In this document: positions 7,308 to 14,696 of the stretch, in pieces
Position numbering within the stretch: position 1 is the stretch's first letter
Layout: each line of letters starts with the position of its first letter
Assembly (NCBI GenBank): GCA_937974825.1
Contig: CALJVD010000156.1
Location: forward strand, 1 to 17,505
From: an uncultured Oceanospirillaceae bacterium
Lineage (GTDB): Bacteria > Pseudomonadota > Gammaproteobacteria > Pseudomonadales > Oceanobacteraceae
Reading direction: 5' to 3'
Length of the DNA: 17,505 bases
Program-made: the position numbers and the translations under genes
The notes under the pieces: model-generated
What the model saw: only the letters and a program-made list of their open reading frames with translations
What the model was told of the DNA's origin: nothing
The model's database searches: none

Positions 7308-7811
7308 ATGCAGTGGCTGTTAGACTTTATCGCACAGGGAGGTCCGGTTTTATACGGTATTCTTCTTGTGTGCTTATTGTTGTGGAGCCTGATTTTAGAG
7401 CGTTTGTATTACTTCTATTTTGAGCTACCTAAATACGCCTTAGAAGTGACCGAAAATTGGCAGGCACGCAACGACAAGCAAAGCTGGACGGCGCAAATGA
7501 TTCGTTCTGCTTGGCTCAGTCAGCATAAACAATCGGCTGAGAAGTATTTATCGACCATCAGCATATTAATAGCAGTCTGTCCCTTAATGGGGTTGCTTGG
7601 CACGGTAACGGGAATGATTAGCGTATTTGATGTGTTGGCCATTACCGGTACGGGTAACGCTCGTGCTATGGCCAATGGTATTTCGCAAGCAACCATACCG
7701 ACTATGGCAGGTTTAGTAGTAGCGCTGACTGGCTTATATTTCAATACTCGATTTAAACGTTTATCCAGCCGTGCAGAGCGCAAGCTGGCTGAACAACTTA
7801 TCATAGGTTAA
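7308..7811 (+). CDS. exbB: ExbB-family proton channel subunit (ExbB2 type)
   Basis: A compact 167-aa inner-membrane protein with three membrane helices: about 11-36, 82-108 (ISILIAVCPLMGLLGTVTGM) and 124-146 (GISQATIPTMAGLVVALTG). It is shorter than E. coli ExbB, lacking its N-terminal extension, as is typical of ExbB in TonB2 clusters. With ExbD it should form the proton-conducting motor that energises TonB. The GTVTGM and GISQA motifs are shared with the preceding TtpC-like protein, but the helix-3 residues differ (TIPTMAGL here, LVTTVEGL there). The ATG lies 1 nt after the upstream stop, with GCAGGGC as ribosome-binding site. The gap to exbD is 6 nt. Confidence 0.93.
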   Translation: MQWLLDFIAQGGPVLYGILLVCLLLWSLILERLYYFYFELPKYALEVTENWQARNDKQSWTAQMIRSAWLSQHKQSAEKYLSTISILIAVCPLMGLLGTVTGMISVFDVLAITGTGNARAMANGISQATIPTMAGLVVALTGLYFNTRFKRLSSRAERKLAEQLIIG

Positions 7812-7817
7812 TTACCC

Positions 7818-8225
7818 ATGGCACGTCGTCGAACACGCACAGAAGCCGAAGGCAATGATATTGATATCACTCCAATGTTAGATATCGTCTTTATCATGCT
7901 TATTTTCTTTATTGTAACTACCTCTTTTGTTAAAGAGAGTGGGGTAACAGTTAATCGTCCGAGCGCCCAGACCGCCGAAGAAAAGAAAGGCAGTAATATT
8001 TTAGTGGCCATACGCGCGAACGGTGAAATTTGGATTGATCGCCGCGCCATTGATGTGCGTGCCGTGCGTCCAAATATTGAGCGTATGAAAGCCGAAAATC
8101 CGGAAGGGGCGGTGATAATTCAAGCCGATGAATTTTCGCCTGCAGGTATGGTCGTTAAAGTAATGGACCAAGTACGATTGGCAGGCATTACCAATATCTC
8201 TATTTCAGCCGAGGCCGCGAACTAA
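7818..8225 (+). CDS. exbD: ExbD-family biopolymer transport protein (ExbD2 type)
   Basis: A 135-aa inner-membrane protein with a short basic cytoplasmic N-terminus (RRRTR), one membrane helix at about 20-42, and a periplasmic domain. D22 in ITPMLDIVF corresponds to the essential proton-carrying aspartate of ExbD/TolR. The periplasmic part contains DRRAIDVRAVRP and GAVIIQADEFSPAGMVVKVMDQ, typical of the ExbD fold. It works with ExbB in proton-driven energising of TonB. AGG lies about 10 nt before the ATG at 7818. The stop overlaps the tonB start by 1 nt (TAATG), which fits a fixed stoichiometric operon. No substitutions in key residues are visible. Confidence 0.95.
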   Translation: MARRRTRTEAEGNDIDITPMLDIVFIMLIFFIVTTSFVKESGVTVNRPSAQTAEEKKGSNILVAIRANGEIWIDRRAIDVRAVRPNIERMKAENPEGAVIIQADEFSPAGMVVKVMDQVRLAGITNISISAEAAN

Positions 8226-8845
8226 TGATTCGTGCGCTTAGCTTTCTATTAGCCGCTTCTGTGTTCACCTTAAGTTTATTTTGGGGCATGCAGCAGATGG
8301 TGGCTGGACCAAGCCAAGATCAGCAGCTTGATAAAAGCTCTACCATGATCGACTTTGTTCGTCTTAAACAAGACAGTGAAACGCAACGTAAAGAGCGTCA
8401 TAAAGTCGAGCCACCTAAACCACAAAAGCCGAAGTTACCAAAACAAAGTGTCAGCGAATCATCGCTACCTACGCCACAGATGAATGTCAATATGCCGCAG
8501 GTCGATATGGATCTTTCTATTTCACAGCAATCTTTACTGGGAGATGCCGTCGTTGGTATGGGCTTTGGTGACAGTGACGTTATACCTTTAGTGCGCATGA
8601 GCGCTCAGTACCCGCAGCGGGCTATTCGTCAAAAGATAGAAGGTTACGTAACGGCACGACTACAGATTAATGCCGAGGGCACAGTCGACAGTGTTGAAGT
8701 TATTGAGGCCGAACCGCGTGGTGTCTTTGAGCGTGAAGCAGTGCGTGCTTTATACCGCTATAAGTTCAAACCTAAGATGCAGGACGGTAAAGCGGTAGAG
8801 CAGCAAGCACTGCAAACCATTGAATTTAAACTGGGAGACAATTAA
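8225..8845 (+). CDS. tonB: TonB energy transducer (TonB2 type, short)
   Basis: A 206-aa protein with an N-terminal membrane anchor (about 4-22), a short Pro/Lys spacer (VEPPKPQKPKLPKQ, 61-74), a flexible linker and the TonB C-terminal domain (about 127-203). The latter starts at QYPQRAIRQKIEGYV and includes FEREAVRALYRYKFKP. It transfers energy from the ExbB/ExbD motor to outer-membrane receptors by binding their TonB boxes. Length and the reduced proline region resemble Vibrio TonB2 rather than E. coli TonB. The membrane helix has no histidine, whereas E. coli TonB has H20 there. The start overlaps the exbD stop by 1 nt, and the stop overlaps the TPR gene by 1 nt. Confidence 0.95.
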   Translation: MIRALSFLLAASVFTLSLFWGMQQMVAGPSQDQQLDKSSTMIDFVRLKQDSETQRKERHKVEPPKPQKPKLPKQSVSESSLPTPQMNVNMPQVDMDLSISQQSLLGDAVVGMGFGDSDVIPLVRMSAQYPQRAIRQKIEGYVTARLQINAEGTVDSVEVIEAEPRGVFEREAVRALYRYKFKPKMQDGKAVEQQALQTIEFKLGDN

Positions 8846-10119
8846 TGCGTTTATTCCCATGGCTAATTCTATTGTTATTACCACTGATGTCGCAGGCGTA
8901 TGACACCAGTTTGTCTCCGGCGTTGTATAAAAATCTGAATGAAATCCAAGAACAATTAACGGAACAAAACTATGAAGCGGTTGAGAAGCGCTTAGTAAAA
9001 CTCGAAGAGCAACTGAAACCAAGTTTTGGACTGGCGTTGGTGTACCAACTGCATGGTCAAATGTGGCTGATGCAAGAGCAAGCCGAGAAAGGATTAGTCT
9101 ACTTTCAGAAAGCGCTAGCGCTTGAAGTGTTAGCGCCAGCCCAAGAAGCAGGTATTGCTACTACCACTGCACAAATACTGTTAAGTCTTGAGCGTCCTAA
9201 AGAAGCTTACAATGTATTGCAGCCTCGCTTAACTCGTATTTTAGAGCTAGAGAAAGAAGACAGTAACGCATCTAAAAGTCGTGTCAAAAGCCAAGCGAGT
9301 GACTCTAAACCTATTCAGTATATTCAAGCCAATAGCTTTATTGTGGTGGCCACTGCGAATCAACTGCAAAAACAATACAAGCAGTCTATACCTTGGTTAC
9401 AGCAAGGGTTAGCTCGCACGGATGAGCCCAAAGAGAACTGGTTGTTAATGCTGATGGTGGCGCATTATCAAGAGAAACAATATGCCGACAGTGTGAGCGT
9501 ATTAGACGAGCTTATTCGAATTAATCCGAACAAAGAAGACTATTGGCAACAGCAAGCATCTTTATATCAAATGTTAGAGCAAACCAGTAAGGCACTGCGT
9601 ACTTTAGAGTTAGGCTATGCTGGCGGCTATGTTCAAAAGCCCGACAGTATTTTGCAGTTGGTACAGTTGCTAATCAACAATGGCATACCCGAGCGAGCTG
9701 GGCGCATCCTGCAAAAGCATTTATCCGACAATAGTATTGAACTTAGCGATAAACACTGGAAAACGTTAGCCGCTGCTTGGCAGCAAAGCCGTGAACATGC
9801 AAAAGCGGCAGAGGCTTTATTAGAAGCCAGCAAGTACATGAACGAAGGCACGCTTATTTTCCGTGCAGCACAGTTGCAGGCGCAAATTGGTGAGTATCAG
9901 CAGTCGACAGATAACGCCAAGCAAGCCATACAGAAGGGTTTAAAAGATAAAGACGAATCTAATGCCTTGATGCTGATTGCAAGTAACGCTTATGAGTTAA
10001 AAGACTTAGCTGAGTCGAGACGTTATTTCCAACGAGCTTTGCAGTATCCAAACACCGCGTCTAATGCTAAAAACTGGCTGGATTATATTGCTGCGCTAGA
10101 AGAAAGTTATAACTTATAA
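8845..10119 (+). CDS. Exported tetratricopeptide-repeat protein of the TonB2-type operon
   Basis: A 424-aa protein with a clear signal peptide (LFPWLILLLLPLMSQA, probable cut after residue 18-19) and no other membrane segment, so it is probably periplasmic. The rest is almost entirely helical with TPR-like pairs. Examples are LALVYQLHGQMWLMQEQAEKG (about 60-80), the segments around SVLDELIRINPNKEDYWQQQASLY, and the C-terminal unit AYELKDLAESRRYFQRAL. TPRs are protein-protein scaffolds, and no enzymatic motif is visible. GGGAGA lies about 6 nt before the ATG, which overlaps the tonB stop by 1 nt. A TPR gene at this position recurs in TonB2/TtpC-type clusters, implying a role in the same machine, perhaps as a docking or assembly factor. 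That role is inference. Confidence 0.87.
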   Translation: MRLFPWLILLLLPLMSQAYDTSLSPALYKNLNEIQEQLTEQNYEAVEKRLVKLEEQLKPSFGLALVYQLHGQMWLMQEQAEKGLVYFQKALALEVLAPAQEAGIATTTAQILLSLERPKEAYNVLQPRLTRILELEKEDSNASKSRVKSQASDSKPIQYIQANSFIVVATANQLQKQYKQSIPWLQQGLARTDEPKENWLLMLMVAHYQEKQYADSVSVLDELIRINPNKEDYWQQQASLYQMLEQTSKALRTLELGYAGGYVQKPDSILQLVQLLINNGIPERAGRILQKHLSDNSIELSDKHWKTLAAAWQQSREHAKAAEALLEASKYMNEGTLIFRAAQLQAQIGEYQQSTDNAKQAIQKGLKDKDESNALMLIASNAYELKDLAESRRYFQRALQYPNTASNAKNWLDYIAALEESYNL

Positions 10120-10153
10120 CTCGTCTACAGTAGGGTGGTAAGGTGGAAATAGC

Positions 10154-10201
10154 AGGTCGGCTAAAGATTAGCCAACCTAATAGCTAATAGCCTGGTTTTT
10201 T
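10154..10201 (+). terminator. Probable terminator at the end of the TonB2-type operon (convergent with xthA)
   Basis: AGGT-c-GGCTAA (10154-10164) pairs with TTAGCC-a-ACCT (10168-10178) around an AGA loop: 10 bp with one C/A mismatch. A run of six T (10196-10201) follows, but 17 nt away, so the hairpin and T-run do not form a textbook intrinsic terminator. The region separates two convergent genes (the xthA stop is at 10205), where a terminator is expected. Confidence 0.45.
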
Positions 10202-10204
10202 GTA

Positions 10205-11017
10205 CTATTTAAACTTAGACCAAACAGGCGCATGGTCCGATGGCTTTTCCATACCACGAATATCGTAAGCCACCCCTGAATCAACGCACTCTTCATACAC
10301 TGGTTCAGTAGCCAAAATATGGTCAATACGTAGGCCACGCTTAGGGTCGTCGTCAAACCCTTTTGAGCGGTAATCAAACCAGCTGTATAGCTCGGTGCTT
10401 TCAGGGTAGTGCTTGCGGTAGCAGTCTTTAAGACCAAAACCTAGCAGGCGCTGATACCATTCGCGCTCTTCAGGTAAGAAGCTACACTTGCCAGAGCTTA
10501 ACCAACGCTTACGGTTTACTTCACCTATACCAATATCGATGTCTTCTGGTGAGATATTCATATCGCCCATTAGAACGACGCGGTCGGTAGCGGTAAAGTT
10601 TTCTTCTAAGTAGCGCTGTAAGTCTTCATAGAATTTCTCTTTAGCAGGAAACTTAGTTTCATGCTTACGGTTTTCACCTTGTGGAAAATAACCGTTTAAG
10701 ACGTCCCAGATTTTACCGTCTATGTTGTAACGACAGTGAATAATACGTTTTTGAGCGTCTTCGTCATCCCAAGGCCAGCCTTTCTGAACAAATTCAGGCT
10801 TAACCTTACTGAGAAGAGCAACACCATAATGGCCTTTTTGGCCAAAGTGCTCCACATGAAAGCCTAAGGCTTCAACGCTTTCTAATGGGAACTCAGAGTC
10901 TTGGACTTTGATTTCTTGTAGACCAAGAACATCGGGATGGTATGTATTTTTAACGGCTTCTAACTGGTGTGGACGGGCGCGCACACCGTTAACATTAAAA
11001 CTGATAATAGTAGTCAC
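10205..11017 (-). CDS. xthA: Exodeoxyribonuclease III (AP endonuclease)
   Basis: A 270-aa DNA repair enzyme that cuts at abasic sites and removes 3' blocking groups and nucleotides from double-stranded DNA. It is nearly collinear with E. coli exonuclease III (268 aa). Active-site residues expected for the family are all visible: N8, E35, Y110, D152 and N154 in GDMNIS, D232 in LRID, and D261/H262 in SDHAP. The start codon is GTG (11015-11017, complement), not ATG. It is chosen because the N-terminus TTIISFNVNGVRARP aligns with the E. coli start to within one residue and AGGA lies about 12 nt upstream. The gene stands alone, convergent with the TPR gene and divergent from the TonB-dependent receptor gene. 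No sign of transfer or damage. Confidence 0.96.
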   Translation of the reverse strand: MTTIISFNVNGVRARPHQLEAVKNTYHPDVLGLQEIKVQDSEFPLESVEALGFHVEHFGQKGHYGVALLSKVKPEFVQKGWPWDDEDAQKRIIHCRYNIDGKIWDVLNGYFPQGENRKHETKFPAKEKFYEDLQRYLEENFTATDRVVLMGDMNISPEDIDIGIGEVNRKRWLSSGKCSFLPEEREWYQRLLGFGLKDCYRKHYPESTELYSWFDYRSKGFDDDPKRGLRIDHILATEPVYEECVDSGVAYDIRGMEKPSDHAPVWSKFK

Positions 11018-11220
11018 TGTTATCTAATTTCCTGAAGTTGAAAAAGACCTCATCTTATCATTTATCAGACGGCTATATAACCTAACTCTGTAAGCGCTAT
11101 ACGGTCAGTCTGTATTGGTTGAAATATATACAATAGGCAACTCGTGTTAATGAGTAAGGTTTACTAGGGAGCGGGTCGTTATTAAAGTGCGCTCATCATT
11201 AATTTTAAGGGGCTTTTAAG
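11018..11220. promoter_or_regulatory. Divergent intergenic region between xthA and the TonB-dependent receptor gene
   Basis: These 203 nt must hold the promoters of both genes. A TACAAT -10-like hexamer lies at 11129-11134 on the + strand, but without a good -35. Around it, TATTG and CAATA form a loose inverted repeat. A short 5-bp stem GAGCG/CGCTC spans 11169-11194. The receptor has a good ribosome-binding site, AAGGGG at 11207-11212. No cobalamin riboswitch (no B12-box), TPP riboswitch or convincing Fur box was found; the best Fur-like match, at 11053-11067, is only 9 of 14. Confidence 0.4.
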
Positions 11221-13023
11221 ATGTTCCGTAAGGCTTTATTACCCGCCATTTTAGCATGTGTTCATTCTGCATCCGCCATTGAATTGGAAACCCAACAAGT
11301 CAGTGGTCAGTTATTTACTCAACAGGTTGCCGAACAGGCCTTTGCTGTTGAAGTATTAGACAGAAGTGATATTGAATTGCTGCCCGTTCAGAACGTTATG
11401 GATGCGTTAGAGTGGGTGAGTGGTGTGGATGTGCGCCAACGCGGTGGCTTTGGTACTCAGGCCGATATTGGTATTCGTGGTGCCGGTTATGAACAAACCT
11501 TAGTGTTACTAGACGGTGTGCGTCTGAACCATCCACAAACAGGGCATCATAACTTTGACATCCCTGTTGTGTTGGAAGACATTGAACGCATAGAAGTAGT
11601 TCGTGGCCCAGGAGCTGCCCAGTATGGGCCTAACGGTAATGCTGGTGTTATTAACCTAGTTACTCGTAAAACGGTGGATACAGAGACAGGGCGCAACGCT
11701 CGCGCAAGCCTGGCCGGTGGCAGTTATGGTTATGGGCGTGCGATGTTGTCTTTGGCTAAAATCGAAGGGAAGTTAAGTCATTTTGCTAATGGTTCATTTC
11801 AGCGTGCTGATACCTACTTAAGTGGCCATGAGCTTGATAATGAAACAACTCAGGGTAACTATCGACTGTCTTACCAAGGCGATAAAAACAGCACGTTATT
11901 CTCTATAGGATATATGGACAAAGCCTTTGGTGCGCAAGGTTTTTACGGACCTGCCAATGTACGTGCCAATGAGACAGGAGAACAACTTCATACTTATCTG
12001 ACTCATGAGCATCGTTTTAATAACACGCAAAAAGTCGATTTAGCATTGAACTACCATGAGCACAAAGATAAGTTCTACTACTCAACCTATCTTCCCTCAG
12101 ACCATGAAACTAAGGCATACCAAGCGCGTGTTCGCTTTCATGCGAATCAACACTTTTCTATTGGTTATGAATACAACAAAGAAAAAATAGACAGTAATAA
12201 AATTATCGGAAACACCCACGATCGCGACTTTGATAGTTTCTTCGCGTATTCAAGTTATGACCTTGGACCGATGCAATTAGCCGGGAGTTTGTCTTACTTA
12301 ACCTATGGCAGTGGTGACAGCTATACCTTGCCGGTTCTCGGTTTGGTAATTCCAGTAGGGCAGCATCAGCTTTATGCCAATGCAGGGCGCAGTGTTCGAG
12401 TGCCCAACATGAACGACATGTACATGGATCGAAACCCTGATTACGGAAATCCTGCTATTAAGCCTGAAGAAACCGACAGCGTTGAGCTGGGCGCGCGTTT
12501 AAATGTGGCGGGAGTGCTGATGCGCATTGCGTTGTTTAATCGTGATACATCGAATGCAATTGACTTTACTCGTACCCAAGCTGAAATTAACAGTGACGCT
12601 GCCTTTACTGCTAGAAATATCGAATCAATCGATACCAACGGTTTAGATGTTGAGTTTGATGTGACCGGCTTGTTGGCTGAATACAATGTTCAAAAAGCGA
12701 CCTTAAGCTACACACGCCTGTGGCAAGACTTTACTAATTCATACCCAGAAGCACGTTATTCTAAATCGCAGCTAGAGCACCAAGCGGTACTGAATATGGC
12801 CTATCAACTGGCGCCTAAATTAAGCATTACGTCTTTGTATAAGTACGAAACGCGCTATAACCAAGACGGTTACTTTATGTGGGATCTAGGTTTAAAACAG
12901 ACCAACGACAACTGGCATTGGGCGTTATCGGCCGCAAATATTCTTAACGAAAAGTACGTAGACAGCGGTTATATACAAGCGCCAGGAACAACGGCGAAGT
13001 TTGAAGTAGGGTTTGATTTTTAA
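11221..13023 (+). CDS. TonB-dependent outer-membrane receptor (BtuB-sized, substrate unknown)
   Basis: A 600-aa outer-membrane transporter. It has a signal peptide (1-19, cut after SASA) and then a likely TonB box ETQQVSG at 23-29, right at the mature N-terminus. The plug domain follows (about 36-152) with typical motifs: DALEWVSGVDVRQRGG, DIGIRGAGYEQTLVLLDGVR and IERIEVVRGPGAAQYG...GVINLVTRK. The rest alternates short aromatic-rich strands expected for a 22-strand barrel and ends in phenylalanine (FEVGFDF), the usual outer-membrane assembly signal. Length and plug resemble BtuB/vitamin or catecholate-type receptors, but no cobalamin riboswitch precedes it, so the substrate cannot be named. 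The gene stands alone, 1.1 kb after the TonB2-type operon with xthA between, and may be a client of that system. Confidence 0.92.
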   Translation: MFRKALLPAILACVHSASAIELETQQVSGQLFTQQVAEQAFAVEVLDRSDIELLPVQNVMDALEWVSGVDVRQRGGFGTQADIGIRGAGYEQTLVLLDGVRLNHPQTGHHNFDIPVVLEDIERIEVVRGPGAAQYGPNGNAGVINLVTRKTVDTETGRNARASLAGGSYGYGRAMLSLAKIEGKLSHFANGSFQRADTYLSGHELDNETTQGNYRLSYQGDKNSTLFSIGYMDKAFGAQGFYGPANVRANETGEQLHTYLTHEHRFNNTQKVDLALNYHEHKDKFYYSTYLPSDHETKAYQARVRFHANQHFSIGYEYNKEKIDSNKIIGNTHDRDFDSFFAYSSYDLGPMQLAGSLSYLTYGSGDSYTLPVLGLVIPVGQHQLYANAGRSVRVPNMNDMYMDRNPDYGNPAIKPEETDSVELGARLNVAGVLMRIALFNRDTSNAIDFTRTQAEINSDAAFTARNIESIDTNGLDVEFDVTGLLAEYNVQKATLSYTRLWQDFTNSYPEARYSKSQLEHQAVLNMAYQLAPKLSITSLYKYETRYNQDGYFMWDLGLKQTNDNWHWALSAANILNEKYVDSGYIQAPGTTAKFEVGFDF

Positions 13024-13045
13024 TTCGTAAAAATTAATGCGTATC

Positions 13046-13081
13046 AAAAAGGCTAGCGGTCGGTTGATCTCTAGCCTTTTT
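13046..13081. terminator. Bidirectional intrinsic terminator between the receptor gene and thiI
   Basis: AAAAAGGCTAG (13046-13056) and CTAGCCTTTTT (13071-13081) form a perfect 11-bp stem with a 14-nt loop. Each strand ends in a T-run, so it can stop transcription from the receptor gene (+), whose stop is 22 nt away, and from thiI (-), whose stop is 27 nt away. The genes are convergent here. Confidence 0.88.
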
Positions 13082-13107
13082 GCTTTCTGGGTTCTAACCT
13101 TTTTAGA

Positions 13108-14571
13108 TTACTCAACAAAGACGGCAAATTGTGCTTCTTTGCTTTGATTTAAATGGTGAGCATGGATTTTACTCATGGTGCCTTTTTGGCAGTAAAGCAA
13201 AATGCGCTTCTCAGGATTTGCTTTAATAACGCCATTAATTTTTTGTTCTAGGTCGTAAAAAGGCAAGGGTACAATAGTATTGCTTGGCAATACCAATGGT
13301 GCGTCTTCCGCCTCGGCAGGGTGACGAATATCGACAATAACATCGGTGGCCGCCGGCGTACTAATGAGTTCTAGGTTTTCTAGGCCGCTTTCTTCACCCG
13401 ATAGTACGTCATCAATGCGTTCATACTTAGCATTAGTAATGGCGTCTTCTAACACCGTCATATCGAACTTAGCTTCTGACTCTTCGACCTTATCCATTTC
13501 ACCCTTAATAGTAGGGTTTACAGAAATAACACCACAGTATTCAGGCATAGTAGCGGCGAACGACTCGGTGCCAATACGGCGCGCTGTATTAATAATATCT
13601 TGCTTATCCATGGCCGCTAACGGGCGCAACACTATACGGTCAGCGGCTTGGTCAATTACGTTTAAGTTGGTGATGGTTTGGCTTGCCACTTGCGCAACCG
13701 CTTCGCCTGTTACTAACGCACTGATGTGGTTATTTTCAGCAACTGCACAAGCAGCGCGTAGCATCATACGCTTCAACACAACACCCATTTGTGCGTTATC
13801 AACGTTTTTGATGATTTCAGCGACAACCCCTTCAAACGGAATAGTAATAAATTTTACGCGGTGACTTGAACCGTATTTTTCCCATAAGAAATGAGATACC
13901 TGTTTAACGCCAATTTCATGGGCGCTGCCCCCTAAGTTAAAGAAACAGAAGTGGGTTTTTAAGCCACGACGATTCATTAAATAGCTTGAAACAGTAGAGT
14001 CGAAACCGCCTGAAATTAACGACAGTACTTCACCTTGGCTACCTAGCGGATAGCCGCCTAAGCCTTGGATATTGTTTTTAACCACATGCACTTTATTGTT
14101 GCGGATTTCAGCCTGCACTACGATTTCAGGGTTTGATAGATCGACCTTGCGCGCTTCGGTTTCTTTTAAAATACCGCCGCCCATATAAATTTCAGCTTGG
14201 TGAGAGGTGAAGTCATGGCTGCCTGAGCGCTTAACGCGTACACAAAAGCTTTTACCAGCCACACGCTCACGGTAACAGTCACGCACGTGCTGATAGGCTT
14301 CATCTAGTGTTTCAAACTGAAATTCGTCAATTTCTAACGCATTCGCAATGCCTGGCGTGTGTGAAAGAATCTGTACTACCTTACGGCGTACCACGTCATC
14401 GTCAGAGTTAATGACTACCACTAAGTTGTTCCAACGATTTTGCACGTCGGCTGATATTTCCTGTTTACGGAATAAAGTTCGCAGGTTTTGACTCAAAATT
14501 TTGGTCATATGTCTGCGCGCAGATTCGGTTTTGATGGTGATTTCAGGGAAGAACTTAATTACAAAAATCAT
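13108..14571 (-). CDS. thiI: tRNA 4-thiouridine synthase ThiI with C-terminal rhodanese domain
   Basis: Uses ATP and persulfide sulfur (from IscS) to make 4-thiouridine at position 8 of tRNA. In enteric bacteria the same protein also supplies sulfur for the thiamin thiazole. The 487 residues match the long E. coli-type form (482 aa). They comprise an N-terminal ferredoxin-like part starting IFVIKFFPEITIK, a THUMP domain (about 60-165), and the PP-loop ATPase motif SGGFDS (187-192). Next come C346 in MPEYCGVIS, equivalent to the E. coli C344 that forms a disulfide with the catalytic cysteine, and a rhodanese domain (about 400-487) with catalytic C461 in YCQKGTMS. Both cysteines are present, so the sulfur relay should be intact. 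The start matches the family, but the ribosome-binding site is weak. A good promoter lies 60 nt upstream. Confidence 0.96.
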   Translation of the reverse strand: MIFVIKFFPEITIKTESARRHMTKILSQNLRTLFRKQEISADVQNRWNNLVVVINSDDDVVRRKVVQILSHTPGIANALEIDEFQFETLDEAYQHVRDCYRERVAGKSFCVRVKRSGSHDFTSHQAEIYMGGGILKETEARKVDLSNPEIVVQAEIRNNKVHVVKNNIQGLGGYPLGSQGEVLSLISGGFDSTVSSYLMNRRGLKTHFCFFNLGGSAHEIGVKQVSHFLWEKYGSSHRVKFITIPFEGVVAEIIKNVDNAQMGVVLKRMMLRAACAVAENNHISALVTGEAVAQVASQTITNLNVIDQAADRIVLRPLAAMDKQDIINTARRIGTESFAATMPEYCGVISVNPTIKGEMDKVEESEAKFDMTVLEDAITNAKYERIDDVLSGEESGLENLELISTPAATDVIVDIRHPAEAEDAPLVLPSNTIVPLPFYDLEQKINGVIKANPEKRILLYCQKGTMSKIHAHHLNQSKEAQFAVFVE

Positions 14572-14603
14572 AGTGGTAGGCTGACTTCAGTTAGATGTTT
14601 GAG

Positions 14604-14619
14604 TAATTCGTGCGAATTA
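14604..14619. promoter_or_regulatory. Palindrome TAATTCG-TG-CGAATTA downstream of the thiI promoter
   Basis: A perfect 7-nt inverted repeat with a 2-nt centre. On the minus strand it falls just after the predicted thiI transcription start (about 14625), a place where a dimeric repressor would act. The loop is too short for an RNA hairpin, so a DNA operator is more likely than an mRNA structure. No known regulator consensus was recognised. Confidence 0.35.
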
Positions 14620-14642
14620 TTAAAGGGGCGAATTATAAAGGG
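14612..14642. repeat. Imperfect tandem duplication (16 + 15 nt) in the thiI promoter region
   Basis: GCGAATTATTAAAGGG (14612-14627) is followed directly by GCGAATTATAAAGGG (14628-14642), differing by one missing T. The second copy supplies the TATAAT -10 of the proposed thiI promoter on the minus strand. The first copy contains a second, poorer -10-like sequence and half of the adjacent palindrome. Confidence 0.7.
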
Positions 14643-14660
14643 TATAGATGCGACTGTCTT
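14632..14660 (-). promoter_or_regulatory. Sigma70-type promoter of thiI
   Basis: On the minus strand, AAGACA (14660-14655, 4/6 match to TTGACA) is followed after 17 nt by a perfect TATAAT (14637-14632). Transcription would start near 14625, giving a leader of about 54 nt. The hexamers and spacing make this one of the better promoter candidates in the window. Confidence 0.6.
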
Positions 14661-14675
14661 GTTAAGTTAAGTAGT

Positions 14676-14696
14676 GCCAGAGGTTATAGCTCTGGC
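14676..14696. terminator. Hairpin over the recombinase stop codon, weak terminator candidate
   Basis: GCCAGAG (14676-14682) and CTCTGGC (14690-14696) form a perfect 7-bp stem with a 7-nt loop containing the recombinase stop codon (14684-14686). Read on the minus strand it lacks a T-run (actacttaac follows). On the plus strand it is followed by tttaacttttt, but that is just the reverse of the lysine-rich C-terminus. Termination is therefore uncertain. Confidence 0.35.

Noticed and set aside
2215..10119. A Fus-type ferredoxin import system (receptor, TonB, M16 protease)
   Set aside because: The M16 protein has no signal peptide, a terminator separates it from the TonB operon, and the receptor gene lies apart in another unit.
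11053..11067. Fur box near the receptor/xthA promoters
   Set aside because: Only 9 of 14 positions match, as does another site at 11145-11159. Such matches are expected by chance in AT-rich intergenic DNA.
11018..11220. Cobalamin riboswitch in front of the BtuB-sized receptor
   Set aside because: No B12-box or other conserved core segments of the cobalamin riboswitch could be found, and the leader is short.
13346..13864. 172-codon open frame on the plus strand inside thiI
   Set aside because: It lies wholly antisense to the well-supported thiI gene, has no family resemblance and no ribosome-binding site; a shadow frame.
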